Shown here one piece after another: positions 28,252 to 37,502 of a stretch of DNA of 64,000 nucleotides (within the stretch, counting starts at the first letter, position 1; each line of letters opens with the position of its first letter). Source of the DNA: Catalinimonas alkaloidigena (GTDB taxonomy: Bacteria > Bacteroidota > Bacteroidia > Cytophagales > Cyclobacteriaceae). The notes under the pieces are model-generated. The model did not search any database and was not told where the DNA came from. It saw nothing but the letters and a program-made list of their open reading frames with translations. The DNA lies in the NCBI RefSeq assembly GCF_029504655.1, contig NZ_JAQFIL010000001.1, positions 7,040,001-7,104,000 of the forward strand. Reading direction: 5' to 3'. The position numbers and the translations under genes are program-made.

Positions 28252-28566
28252 CTATATTTGTAAAAGCGTTGCCTTAATCAGGTAGCGCTTTTTTTTGCAT
28301 ATGCTTCTTGCTGTATGCATGAAAAGTAAGCTAAAAAACATAAATGTTGCTATTGTCGGAGTAAGTAACAAAAACTTATTGGCAAATTTCCTTTGGCACT
28401 GTTTAGCCAGAGTATAGCCTGGCTCTTCTGCTTTGTACCGGTCAGCACTTACACCTTCTTCATTGTTAAGCTTATAATCACGTGCCTGGGGTACAATGCA
28501 TACGGAGAACAGTTCCAGTGCCTGATTGTAATCATTATTTAAAAGCTTTAATGGTAGTTTTTTTAT
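28252..28566 (-). pseudogene. Start-less open frame, probable gene remnant
   Basis: The 419 bases between typA and eboA hold a typA terminator at the left end and, on the minus strand, a 104-codon frame without stops. It begins just after an in-frame TAG (28567-28569) and ends at TAG (28252-28254). It has no early start codon. The first 60 residues look protein-like (LLNNDYNQALELFSVC and further on RYKAEEPGYTLAKQCQ), while the last 40 look random and cover the terminator. I read it as the decayed middle of a lost gene, family unknown. Nothing else is visible here. Confidence 0.4.
28262..28296 (+). terminator. Terminator of typA
   Basis: A 12-bp stem with two G-T pairs (AAAGCGTTGCCT / AGGTAGCGCTTT), a five-base loop and a run of eight T lie 60 bases after the typA stop. 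Confidence 0.9.
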
Positions 28567-28621
28567 CTACTATGCATAAATCCTAAATATCCCTTAACTT
28601 AAAGCCTCAAAGTTTTTTAAT

Positions 28622-29527
28622 ATGCAAACAACTACCTATCAAGCTAACCTGGAACAGGCAAGAGAATTTTTATACACTCTGATCCAAAAAAACGCAAGCC
28701 CTGAAGGTGTGGAGTGGCTGGATAAACAACTGAGCAAACTCAGGCAGGAATGGGACTATCGCACCTTCTACTTCTCATTCAGTTCTGTGCCCCGCTTCCT
28801 GGGCAAGGCCTCAATAACATACGATGAAGCTAGCCTGAGCAAAGCCAACGCCCTTCGTGAAGGCTTCACCCCCCAGGACTGGGATACGACTCAGATAACA
28901 CGCACTTATATTCTGCTTTTTCTGCCTCATGATGATCTTAAGGAGTATGCACTGACCATTGATCGGATGTGCGAAACGGCCGATATGTATGAACAGCAGG
29001 CATTATATGCGGCGCTTCCTTTACTACCGCACCCTAAGGAACTTACCGGTAGGGCAGCCGAAGGAATTCGTACCAATATGACAAATGTATTTGATGCTAT
29101 TGCTTTGCACAACCCTTATCCGGCAGATTACCTGGAGCAGGAAGCCTGGAATCAGCTGGTGCTCAAAGCAGTATTTATGGGAAGGCCGCTGTATAAAATA
29201 TACCATGTAGATGAACGGGCAAATCCTGAACTGGCGCGTATGCTGATAGATTTTGCGCATGAACGCTGGGCAGCTCATCGCCAGATCAGCCCGGAAATCT
29301 GGCGCTTTGTGGCTCCTTACCTGAATGAAGAATATTTGTCTGAGCTCGAAAAGTCAGTTAAAGATGGTGAACCATTGGAGGTAGAAGCCGCCCTGCTTGC
29401 TTGTTCGGAAAACACCTATTCAGGAGGAAAAGAGTTGCTTGACCAACATCCGGATGTCAAAGGCCGCATTGCCAAGAAAGAAATCAACTGGCAAAGTATC
29501 GGAGATCGCTATAATGTTAATAAGTAA
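28622..29527 (+). CDS. eboA: EboA-domain protein
   Basis: 301 residues, soluble and helical, without catalytic motifs that I recognise. It fits EboA by its size, its position as first gene of an ebo cluster, and the segments RTYILLFLP and NPYPADYLEQEAWNQLVLKA, which resemble the family. Helical pairs hint at a repeat-type scaffold. In cyanobacteria the ebo genes are needed to deliver scytonemin precursors to the periplasm. EboA's own role is not known. A 140-base gap separates it from eboB, and all six genes lie on one strand. Confidence 0.85.
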   Translation: MQTTTYQANLEQAREFLYTLIQKNASPEGVEWLDKQLSKLRQEWDYRTFYFSFSSVPRFLGKASITYDEASLSKANALREGFTPQDWDTTQITRTYILLFLPHDDLKEYALTIDRMCETADMYEQQALYAALPLLPHPKELTGRAAEGIRTNMTNVFDAIALHNPYPADYLEQEAWNQLVLKAVFMGRPLYKIYHVDERANPELARMLIDFAHERWAAHRQISPEIWRFVAPYLNEEYLSELEKSVKDGEPLEVEAALLACSENTYSGGKELLDQHPDVKGRIAKKEINWQSIGDRYNVNK

Positions 29528-29667
29528 TGACTGATGAGTAACGATGAATAAATAATGAGTGAATGGCTAATGCTTTTACTATTTATACCTTTAGCTTTTT
29601 AGAAGTCCAACTCGTCTTAGATAAGCTCATTACTGGAAACTTTTAACTTTTAACTTAAAACTAAATC

Positions 29668-30576
29668 ATGCAATTCATAGATCCACACATACACGTAACC
29701 TCCAGAACTACTGATGACTATGAAGCTATGCAGGCAGCAGGTATTGTTGCCATTATAGAACCTGCTTTCTGGCTGGGCCAGCCACGTACCAAAGTGGGTA
29801 GCTTTCAGGATTATTTTAATAGCCTGGTAGGTTTTGAAAGGTTTAGAGCCAGCCAGTTTGGCATCAAGCACTATTGTACGATAGGTCTCAATTCTAAAGA
29901 GGCTAACAATGAACGACTGGCCGAGCAAGTCATGGAATTGCTTCCCCTTTATGTAGGCAAAGAAGGCGTAGTAGCGGTGGGTGAAATTGGCTACGATGAC
30001 CAAACACCAGCGGAGGATAAGTATTATCGGATGCAATTGGAACTGGCCAAAGAAGTAGATATGCCTGTCATGATCCATACCCCCCACCGGGATAAAAAAC
30101 GGGGCACTACCCGCAGTATGGATGTGGCTATTGAGCACGGACTGGCACCTCATATGGTGGTAGTAGACCATAACAATGAAGAGACGGTAAAAGAAGTGCT
30201 GGACCGGGGCTTCTGGGCGGCCTTTACCATTTATCCGCATACCAAAATGGGTAGTGAGCGCATGGTAGAGATAGTGAAGCAGTACGGTACGGAGCGCATT
30301 ATTGTAGATAGCGCAGCCGACTGGGGTGTAAGCGATCCGCTGGCTGTGCCCAAAACCGCTAAGCTGATGATGGAAAAAGGAATTTCTGAAGCGGATGTGC
30401 ATAAGGCTTGTTATCAGAACGCATTAGAGGCGTACAGCCAGAGTGGACAAATGAAAGAAAGTGACTGGCAGGAAGGAGTCGCTATCGATCAGCGAGAAAA
30501 ATACTCAGGCAACAGTGTGCTACGTGGCGGCCAGACACCCAAAGTAAAAGGCTCCTCAGGCATAGTAGAGAATTAG
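29668..30576 (+). CDS. eboB: TatD-like metal hydrolase, EboB
   Basis: 302 residues, a TIM-barrel amidohydrolase of the TatD type. Metal-binding stations are visible: DPHIHV near residue 5, GEIGYD near 109, MIHTPH near 135, VVDHNN near 171 and IVDSAADWG near 213. It is the second gene of the ebo cluster, where a TatD-like protein is standard. The substrate is unknown. Ordinary TatD nucleases lack the ebo context, so a role on a small metabolite is favoured. Confidence 0.87.
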   Translation: MQFIDPHIHVTSRTTDDYEAMQAAGIVAIIEPAFWLGQPRTKVGSFQDYFNSLVGFERFRASQFGIKHYCTIGLNSKEANNERLAEQVMELLPLYVGKEGVVAVGEIGYDDQTPAEDKYYRMQLELAKEVDMPVMIHTPHRDKKRGTTRSMDVAIEHGLAPHMVVVDHNNEETVKEVLDRGFWAAFTIYPHTKMGSERMVEIVKQYGTERIIVDSAADWGVSDPLAVPKTAKLMMEKGISEADVHKACYQNALEAYSQSGQMKESDWQEGVAIDQREKYSGNSVLRGGQTPKVKGSSGIVEN

Positions 30577-30674
30577 CAGGCATTGAACTATTTGCTATTG
30601 ACATATAACCTTGGCTGGTGCTCTCACTGACCACAATTATTTTTTTACCAAATACAGCAATCTCCTATTTTTTT

Positions 30675-31568
30675 ATGAAAAAACTCATTGCGCATGTCAA
30701 ACTGATGCGTCCGGCTAATGTAATCACTGCCATTGCAGATATCATGGCGGGTTTTGCTGCTTCTGGCCTGGCTATTCAGTGGATAGATAATGGTGACCAC
30801 AGTGAATCCTTAATGTGGCTGGCGTTAGCCACTATCGGATTATATGCCGGAGGTGTAGTGTTCAATGATGTATTTGATGCCGAACTGGACCGTATTGAGC
30901 GTCCGGAAAGACCTATTCCCAGCGGCGATGCCAGCTTAGTCAGTGCAAGTCTTTTAGGAGCTATACTATTAATATTAGGAGTTTTATCTGCCTGGATGAT
31001 ATCATTGCTTAGCTTGCTCATTGCTTTTCTGGTAGCTGCCTGTGCCTTACTGTATGATGCCTGGGGAAAACATCAGAATATCTGGGGCCCTATCAATATG
31101 GGGATGTGCCGAGGAGGAAACCTTCTCTTAGGCGTGAGTGTGGTTCCTGCTGTTATCGGGGAGGTATGGTACATCAGCCTGATTCCAGTCATTTACATAG
31201 CCGCCATCACCATGATCAGCCGGGGAGAAGTGCATGGTGGAAACAGGCAGGCCATTCGTGGGGCAGCTTTTATGTATGGCTTTATTTTTATTTGCATACT
31301 CCTGCTGGCATTTTTGTTCAATCAGGTGTATTGGCAGGTAATCCCTTTTTTGGCTCTGCTGTCCTACTTCATATTTCCTCCTCTCTTCAAAGCACTGCGA
31401 AATCCAGAACCACGGCTGGTGGGCCTGGCGGTCAAAGCGGGTGTCCTTTCTCTTATTATACTGGATGCCGCACTGGCTACCGCATTTACCGGTTGGTTCT
31501 ATGGGCTGGTCGTATTGCTCCTGTTTCCCATCTCCCGCCTGGTAGGAAAAGCTTTTGCGGTAACCTAA
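30675..31568 (+). CDS. eboC: UbiA-family prenyltransferase, EboC
   Basis: 297 residues from the ATG at 30675; an upstream GTG at 30618 would add 19 residues before the usual MKKLIAHVKLMRPANVITA start. About eight membrane helices. The first aspartate motif NDVFDAELDRIERPERPIPS (about 57-76) binds prenyl diphosphate through Mg, and the second motif is reduced to YDAWGKH. The family joins prenyl chains to aromatic or other acceptors in the membrane. In the ebo cluster it may add a lipid carrier to the transported precursor, an inference from context. Confidence 0.9.
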   Translation: MKKLIAHVKLMRPANVITAIADIMAGFAASGLAIQWIDNGDHSESLMWLALATIGLYAGGVVFNDVFDAELDRIERPERPIPSGDASLVSASLLGAILLILGVLSAWMISLLSLLIAFLVAACALLYDAWGKHQNIWGPINMGMCRGGNLLLGVSVVPAVIGEVWYISLIPVIYIAAITMISRGEVHGGNRQAIRGAAFMYGFIFICILLLAFLFNQVYWQVIPFLALLSYFIFPPLFKALRNPEPRLVGLAVKAGVLSLIILDAALATAFTGWFYGLVVLLLFPISRLVGKAFAVT

Positions 31569-31663
31569 ACATACGCGCTTGAGGCACTTTTAGCATAGAT
31601 TCATGGTTGTTTTTGTAGCATAACTATTATCTTGCAATCTATCTTTCTGATCAATACGAGTAC

Positions 31664-32809
31664 ATGAAATCCATACAGCAGACTTTTAGTGTCCCTTTCC
31701 AATACCAAGTTTTATTTACAGAAAAACTTTTTCATACAAATAATACTCTATTGGCCGAGCTCGTCAGAAGCCAGCAAAAGCCTAAAGTTTATTATGTGGT
31801 AGATAGTGGTGTTGCCGAAGTCCACCCGACACTGTTGCGGCAGATCAACAAGCATGCGCAACATTATGCTAAGGATTTTACTTTATGTGCTCAGCCTCTG
31901 ATCGTACCGGGAGGCGAGCAGGCAAAAAATGACACTAAACTTCTGCAGCAAATTGTAGAGGCTACCCATACCTACAGTATAGATCGCCACTCTTATATCA
32001 TTGCCATAGGCGGTGGTGCGGTGCTTGACCTGGTAGGTTTTGCCAGTGCGGTATCACACCGCGGCATACGGCATATCAGGATTCCTACGACTGTATTATC
32101 TCAGAACGACTCCGGTGTGGGGGTAAAAAATGGGATTAACTATTTTGGTAAAAAAAACTACTTGGGCAGCTTCGCCCCTCCATTCGCTGTAATTAACGAT
32201 TTTGACTTCCTTTCTACCCTGAATGATCGTGACTGGAGAGCAGGAATTTCAGAAGCCATCAAAGTCGCGCTGATCAAAGACGAAGCCTTTTTCAAACAAC
32301 TGGAAAAAGATGCGGAAGCCCTGGCCAGCCGTGAAGCTAAGCCCATGCAGGAGCTAATTTATCGTTGTGCAGAGCTGCATTTGGAGCACATCTCAGGAGG
32401 AGACCCTTTTGAAATGGGATCTTCCCGTCCCTTGGATTTCGGACATTGGGCTGCACATAAGCTAGAGCAGCTTACAAACTATGAAGTGCGTCATGGGGAA
32501 GCCGTAGCGATAGGGATTGCCCTGGACGTCACTTACTCTCAGCTGAAAGGCATGATCAGTGAAGAAGATCTACACAGAGTGATTTATTTACTGAAAGTAC
32601 TGGGCTTCACCCTGTATGTTCCCCAAATGGAGCAGGAAGAAATTGTACAGGGCTTGCAGGAGTTTAGAGAACATTTGGGCGGAGAACTTACTATTATGCT
32701 ATTGGAAGCCATTGGGCGAGGGGTAGAAGTACACCAGATGGATGTGGTACTTATCCGTGAGGCGATTTCAAAGTTAGAAGTTTTTGAAGAGAGCGATCTT
32801 ATCGTATAA
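31664..32809 (+). CDS. eboD: 3-dehydroquinate synthase-like sugar phosphate cyclase, EboD
   Basis: 381 residues of the dehydroquinate synthase superfamily. Seen motifs: GGEQAKND, the NAD-binding IAIGGGAVLDLVGFAS (about 106-121), IPTTVLSQNDSGVGVKNGIN, GISEAIKVALIKD with a metal-ligand Glu, and the zinc-site histidines in GHWAAHKLE and RHGEAVAIG. In ebo clusters this member is separate from the shikimate-pathway aroB, and its substrate is unknown. The sugar phosphate cyclase group also includes 2-epi-5-epi-valiolone synthases, so a cyclitol product is possible. Confidence 0.88.
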   Translation: MKSIQQTFSVPFQYQVLFTEKLFHTNNTLLAELVRSQQKPKVYYVVDSGVAEVHPTLLRQINKHAQHYAKDFTLCAQPLIVPGGEQAKNDTKLLQQIVEATHTYSIDRHSYIIAIGGGAVLDLVGFASAVSHRGIRHIRIPTTVLSQNDSGVGVKNGINYFGKKNYLGSFAPPFAVINDFDFLSTLNDRDWRAGISEAIKVALIKDEAFFKQLEKDAEALASREAKPMQELIYRCAELHLEHISGGDPFEMGSSRPLDFGHWAAHKLEQLTNYEVRHGEAVAIGIALDVTYSQLKGMISEEDLHRVIYLLKVLGFTLYVPQMEQEEIVQGLQEFREHLGGELTIMLLEAIGRGVEVHQMDVVLIREAISKLEVFEESDLIV

Positions 32810-32832
32810 TATATCTTTTTTAAACTGTTTTT

Positions 32833-34050
32833 ATGAAACTGAATAAGCAGTACCAGCTTACCTATTGTACTAATATTCATCCGGGCGAAGACTGGGATAG
32901 CGTCATGCAGACCCTGGATATTTATGTGCCCAGAATCAAAGCAGCCCTTTCTCCTGATGAGCATTTTGGCATTGGCTTACGTCTCTCGCGACAGGCAGCT
33001 GACCAGTTAAAAAATGCCCATCATCTGGCAACTTTTAAAAACTGGCTGGCAGCCCATGATTGTTATGTCTTTACCATGAACGGCTTTCCCTACGGAGGCT
33101 TTCATCGTCAGCGAGTGAAGGATGAGGTGCATCAGCCCGATTGGACTACCGAAGCACGTTATGAATACACCCGCAATCTTTTTCATATTCTAAGCGAACT
33201 CCTGCCCGATGCGATGGACGGCGGTATCTCTACTTCACCTATTTCCTACAAATACTGGCACAAGAATGAGAAAAAAGTCGAGGCGGCTATGGAAAAAGGT
33301 GTAAAATATCTGAGCAAGCTTGCCTGGCAACTGTACGAAATCAGAAAGCAGCATGGTCAGTTTCTCCATCTGGATATTGAGCCCGAGCCGGATGGGCTGC
33401 TGGAAGATACCGAAACCACGGTGCATTTTTATCAGGAACACCTGCTCCCGCAAGGGATTCAATATTTGGAAGAGAAGCATGGAATGAAGGCTGAAGAAGC
33501 AGAAGAATGTCTGCGGGAGCATATTCGTGTCTGCTATGATGTATGTCATTTTGCCGTCATGTATGAAGAGCCAGCGACAGTATTTCAGCGCTTTGAGCGA
33601 GAAGACATACGTATCGGAAAAGTGCAAATCAGTGCAGCATTAAAAGCAAACCTCCCACAAAACTCAGCAGAACGTAAACTGACCGAGCAGGCTTTTCAGC
33701 ATTTATCAGAATCTACTTATTTACATCAGGTAGTAGCCGCCAATCAGAATGGTACTCGCCAGCAGTATCCTGACCTGCCAGATGCCCTGGAGCAAATCAA
33801 CGATTCTCAGTATCAGGAATGGAGAACACATTTTCACGTGCCGGTATTTTTAGAAAACTATGGTTTATTACAGTCTACCCAGGATGATGTGCTGAAGACT
33901 TTTCAGTACCTGCAAAGCCACCCGGTCACGCACCATCTGGAGGTAGAAACTTATACCTGGGAAGTTTTACCTGAAGAAATACGTATAGAGTTGGGTGAAT
34001 CTATCGCTCGGGAACTACAGTGGGTAAGAGAAAATTTTGAGCAGGCATGA
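32833..34050 (+). CDS. eboE: EboE, xylose isomerase-like TIM-barrel protein
   Basis: 405 residues. The chain looks like a xylose isomerase/AP endonuclease 2-type TIM barrel: YVFTMNGFPYGGFH (about 77-90), HLDIEPEPDG (about 178-187), and CYDVCHFAVMYE (about 236-247) place Glu, Asp and His where the fold holds its metals. This is the EboE metabolite-traffic protein of ebo clusters. Its reaction is not known. It follows eboD by 23 bases and overlaps eboF by four (ATGA), so eboDEF are translationally linked. Confidence 0.86.
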   Translation: MKLNKQYQLTYCTNIHPGEDWDSVMQTLDIYVPRIKAALSPDEHFGIGLRLSRQAADQLKNAHHLATFKNWLAAHDCYVFTMNGFPYGGFHRQRVKDEVHQPDWTTEARYEYTRNLFHILSELLPDAMDGGISTSPISYKYWHKNEKKVEAAMEKGVKYLSKLAWQLYEIRKQHGQFLHLDIEPEPDGLLEDTETTVHFYQEHLLPQGIQYLEEKHGMKAEEAEECLREHIRVCYDVCHFAVMYEEPATVFQRFEREDIRIGKVQISAALKANLPQNSAERKLTEQAFQHLSESTYLHQVVAANQNGTRQQYPDLPDALEQINDSQYQEWRTHFHVPVFLENYGLLQSTQDDVLKTFQYLQSHPVTHHLEVETYTWEVLPEEIRIELGESIARELQWVRENFEQA

Positions 34051-35420
34051 AGAAAACTGTTGTCATCAATGTAGTAGCCCTCTCCCCCCGCCTTATCGGT
34101 GGACATACACCATTTCTGAAGCAGTGGAGAGACAAGGGCAGGCAAATATCTATTGACCCGGTGCTGCCAGCAGTTACCTGTAGCTCGCAGTACACCTATC
34201 TGACCGGGAAGTATCCCGAAGAGCATGGTATCGTGGGTAATGGCTGGTACTTTAAGGACGAATGTGAAATCAAGTTCTGGCGGCAGTCTAATCATCTGGT
34301 ACAGGCGCCTAAAATCTGGGAAGAGGCGAAAAAAGCAGATCCCGATTTTACCTGTGCCAATATGTTTTGGTGGTACAATATGTACTCCAGCGCGGATTAT
34401 TCAGTAACCCCCCGCCCCCTTTACCCTTCCGACGGACGCAAGCTACCGGATATCTATTCGTACCCTATGGATATGCGTGATCGCCTGCAGCAGGAGCTGG
34501 GCCAGTTTCCTCTCTTTAGCTTCTGGGGACCCAATGCCAATATCAGCTCCACCCGCTGGATAGCTGATGCCAGCAAGAAAGTAGAAGAATGGCATAACCC
34601 TACCCTTACACTCATCTACCTGCCTCATCTGGATTATAACCTACAGCGCTGCGGTATTGATTTCAGCAAAATTGCCAAAGATTTAAATGAGATTGATGAG
34701 GTATGTAAAGACCTGATTACTTTCTATGAAGCTCGAGGGGCGGAGGTTGTGTTGCTCTCAGAATATGGCATTACGGATGTGAACCATCCAATACATATTA
34801 ACCGTGCATTGCGTAAGAAAGGATGGATTACCATCAAAGAAGAACTCGGTCTGGAAAGGCTGGACGCAGGCGCCAGTCGTGCATTTGCTGTAGTAGATCA
34901 CCAGCTGGCCCATGTGTATGTCAATGATAAAAGTATTATGGCAGAAGTAAAGCAACTGCTGGAAGATCTACCCGGTGTAGAGCTGGTACTGGATGAGGAA
35001 GGGAAAAACCAATACCATATCAATCACGATCGTGCCGGTGATTTTGTGGTCGGAGCTGATAAAAATTCCTGGTTTAGCTATTATTACTGGCTGGACGATA
35101 AAAAGGCCCCTGACTTTGCCCGTACCGTAGATATTCACCAGAAACCCGGTTACGATCCGGTAGAAGTATTTGCTGATCCTGACATCAAATTTCTGAAAGC
35201 GAAAGTAGGAATGAAGCTGCTGAAGAAAAAGCTGGGCTTCCGCTATTTGATGGATGTGATTCCTCTGGATGCTACATTAGTCAGGGGCTCGCATGGCCGT
35301 ATTCCTGAATCAGTAGAAGACCGTCCTTTGTTAATTAGCCAGGATAAAAACTTATTAGCTGAAGAGCATATAGCTCCTACCGAGGTGTACGACGTAATGA
35401 TGCAACACTTACAAAAATAA
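34047..35420 (+). CDS. eboF: EboF, alkaline phosphatase-superfamily nucleotide pyrophosphatase/phosphodiesterase
   Basis: 457 residues. VVALSPRLIGGHTPFL opens the fold, and the nucleophile region is PAVTCSSQYTYLTGKYPEEH (about 32-51), with the Thr as likely nucleophile. Later metal ligands are YLPHLDY (about 191-197), LSEYGI and RGSHGRIP (about 412-419). The family cleaves phosphodiester and phosphoanhydride bonds, for example in nucleotide-activated compounds. No signal peptide, so the cytoplasm is the likely place. Last gene of the cluster, ending at a strong hairpin. Confidence 0.88.
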   Translation: MKKTVVINVVALSPRLIGGHTPFLKQWRDKGRQISIDPVLPAVTCSSQYTYLTGKYPEEHGIVGNGWYFKDECEIKFWRQSNHLVQAPKIWEEAKKADPDFTCANMFWWYNMYSSADYSVTPRPLYPSDGRKLPDIYSYPMDMRDRLQQELGQFPLFSFWGPNANISSTRWIADASKKVEEWHNPTLTLIYLPHLDYNLQRCGIDFSKIAKDLNEIDEVCKDLITFYEARGAEVVLLSEYGITDVNHPIHINRALRKKGWITIKEELGLERLDAGASRAFAVVDHQLAHVYVNDKSIMAEVKQLLEDLPGVELVLDEEGKNQYHINHDRAGDFVVGADKNSWFSYYYWLDDKKAPDFARTVDIHQKPGYDPVEVFADPDIKFLKAKVGMKLLKKKLGFRYLMDVIPLDATLVRGSHGRIPESVEDRPLLISQDKNLLAEEHIAPTEVYDVMMQHLQK

Positions 35421-35425
35421 ATAAT

Positions 35426-35449
35426 ACAGGAGGGATACGTCCCTCCTGT
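35426..35449 (+). terminator. Bidirectional hairpin after the ebo cluster
   Basis: A perfect 10-bp GC-rich stem (ACAGGAGGGA / TCCCTCCTGT) is capped by a TACG tetraloop of the stable UNCG class. It lies between the convergent eboF and DUF2383 genes, with AT-rich flanks on both sides. Confidence 0.8.
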
Positions 35450-35456
35450 GTAAAAT

Positions 35457-35924
35457 TTATAATATCTCCCCCGCCCCTGCTTCTTCTTCCAGGCTTTCCA
35501 GTTCGCTGATAGCGAGTGCAATCTGTGCGCGCTGCTCTTCCAGCAGTACTTCCGTAGAATCATCAAGACTCTTACTCCTCAAAGCTTTATTGTAGTCCTT
35601 TAGTGCAGCCTCCTCACCTCGTATACACTCTTTGAGAACAGCGTCTTCATCATTTTCTGCGGTAATCTCAGACTTGAAGTTGATCCATGCCCTATGCAGT
35701 TCGCTCATGATGCTGGTGTCAGAGACAGGCTTTCCGCCCAGGTCCAGAATTTCTTCAGCGATATCTATAGCAAAACCTTGCCGTATGTCTGCATTCTGGA
35801 GTAAAAAATTAGCCAGACGAGAATTTTTCACATTTTCTGCCGCGCTACGATAGCCTTTCTCAGCATCGTAGTTTTTTTCCAGCAATTCATTAAGGATATT
35901 GACTGATCTTTTATGCTCTTCCAT
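35457..35924 (-). CDS. DUF2383 / PA2169-type four-helix-bundle protein
   Basis: 155 residues, all-helical. ILNELLEKNYDAEKGYRSAA (about 10-29), then later ECIRGEEAALKDYNKAL (about 103-119), give the ferritin-like Glu/Asp/Tyr pattern of the PA2169/DUF2383 family. Such proteins resemble small ferritin-like bundles seen in stress responses. Function unproven. It ends against the hairpin behind eboF and is not part of the cluster's transcript. Confidence 0.87.
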   Translation of the reverse strand: MEEHKRSVNILNELLEKNYDAEKGYRSAAENVKNSRLANFLLQNADIRQGFAIDIAEEILDLGGKPVSDTSIMSELHRAWINFKSEITAENDEDAVLKECIRGEEAALKDYNKALRSKSLDDSTEVLLEEQRAQIALAISELESLEEEAGAGEIL

Positions 35925-36239
35925 AATTAAGAAATTAAGGTGGATGAAAAAATTGTGTTTAAATAATTCTCAAAACGAGTACTTGCTCAAAAGGTTTTTG
36001 GTCCTTCTTGCCTTTTTTTAAAAGCTGCAATTCCTTGTAAAACAGGGACTTTAAAGCGTGAAATTTATTTTTACTCTCACTTTTTCTCACCCCTGATCAA
36101 TAAAAAAAATCCCTCTAAAAATATAACATTTCTGATATGAGAGGAGTAGGGTGCAAATGAAATTTAATAAACAGGTATTTGCGTACCGTGTTGTAGTTAG
36201 GATATAAACCTGTACCAAACCTTATAATTCCTGCCCTTT
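35925..36239. other. Intergenic region without recognisable feature
   Basis: About 315 AT-rich bases between the divergent DUF2383 gene and the long MscS gene. It must hold both promoters, but I found no TAnnTTTG match at a good position and no hairpin, repeat or open frame worth reporting. Confidence 0.6.
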
Positions 36240-37502
36240 ATGAAAGCTACAAATTCTAGACAACGACAAGTCAGTAAAAAAAGAATTACCAAGGGACGAT
36301 TGCTCAAAAGAACCATTGGGAGAAAAAGAAAACTACCAAAAAACAGTAGAAGAGATCGTATTAACAGTCGTAAAACAGCCGATCAGGCTAACCGCCAGTT
36401 GAGCAAATTTCGTCAGGCATCCATTGTGGCAGTAGCCTTCACGATGCTACTTTTACTGTTTTTTCCCGGCGGAGAAGCTTCACAAGCCCAGGATTCAACG
36501 GAGGCAGAAACCATAGTGGCTGAAGAAAAAAGTATGAGTGAAAATACTTCGGTGGCTGCCGATGAGGCACTTGCTACCGTAAGGGAGTTGTGGAATGGCT
36601 TTTACCAGAATTTGCCCAAGCTGCTCATAGCATTGTTGGCACTTCTCCTCGCCTGGGTGTTTCTCAGGCTACTACGTCCTTTGATCCGTAGGCTTACCCA
36701 TCGCTGGAACTTCTCAAATGCTGTGATCGCAGTGTTTTCTATTTCTGTCTGGCTTTTGGCAGCGGGTGTGGCACTTAGCGTACTGGCGGGAGATATACGG
36801 GCACTGGTAGGTTCGGTAGGCCTGGTAGGACTTGCCCTCTCCTGGGCACTGCAAACGCCCATTGAGAGTTTTACCGGCTGGCTGCTCAACTCCTTTCAGG
36901 GCTACTATAGCGTAGGAGACCGCATCGCAGTAGGCGAAGTGTTTGGCGATGTGTACCAAATTGACTCACTCACCACCACCGTCTGGGAAATCGGTTCGCC
37001 CGATCAGCCGGGAGCAGTGCAGGCTGAGCAGTCCACCGGGAGGTTGGTTACTTTTCCCAACAATGAGATTCTGACCGGCACGGTAATTAATCTGACAAGA
37101 GATTTTCCTTATGTATGGGATGAGCTGGCAATCCCTATTGCAAATGAGTCAGACATATCATTGGCAATGGAGGTTTTACAAAAGGTCGCTGATGGACTAT
37201 TGGGAGCGTATATGCTTCAGCCCGCTCAGGATTATGCTCAAATACTAAAAAAATCGAACATCCATGAAGCAGTAGCAAAAAAACCTCAACTCTTCATTTC
37301 TGCTACCGACTCCTGGACCAATATCACGATTCGCTATCTGGTGGGAGCCAAAGCCCGCAGAAAATGGAAAAGTGACTTACAGATGGCGGTAAATAAGGAG
37401 TTGAGCCTGACAAAATATAAAAAGAAAATTATCTCTGCTTATGTACGACAGCAATATCAGCCTCTAGATGAGGATGGAGTCCCAATTACTAAAGCAGTAT
37501 AA
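36240..37502 (+). CDS. MscS-family mechanosensitive channel with long basic N-terminal tail
   Basis: 420 residues. The first 60 are very rich in Lys and Arg (for example KKRITKGRLLKRTIGRKRK) and must be cytoplasmic or nucleic-acid/lipid-facing. A first hydrophobic helix follows (about 61-77). Three further helices near 128-205 lead into the MscS core: VGLALSWALQTPIESFTGWLL, then YSVGDRIAVGEVFGDV and RLVTFPNNEILTG. The channel motifs are clear. The tail is unlike ordinary MscS. An alternative start at a later Met (M74 or M103) cannot be excluded. Confidence 0.8.
   Translation: MKATNSRQRQVSKKRITKGRLLKRTIGRKRKLPKNSRRDRINSRKTADQANRQLSKFRQASIVAVAFTMLLLLFFPGGEASQAQDSTEAETIVAEEKSMSENTSVAADEALATVRELWNGFYQNLPKLLIALLALLLAWVFLRLLRPLIRRLTHRWNFSNAVIAVFSISVWLLAAGVALSVLAGDIRALVGSVGLVGLALSWALQTPIESFTGWLLNSFQGYYSVGDRIAVGEVFGDVYQIDSLTTTVWEIGSPDQPGAVQAEQSTGRLVTFPNNEILTGTVINLTRDFPYVWDELAIPIANESDISLAMEVLQKVADGLLGAYMLQPAQDYAQILKKSNIHEAVAKKPQLFISATDSWTNITIRYLVGAKARRKWKSDLQMAVNKELSLTKYKKKIISAYVRQQYQPLDEDGVPITKAV

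Noticed and set aside
31106..31582. A 158-codon frame inside eboC, other frame
   Set aside because: It is a shadow of the UbiA gene, whose aspartate motif and membrane helices are clear in the main frame.
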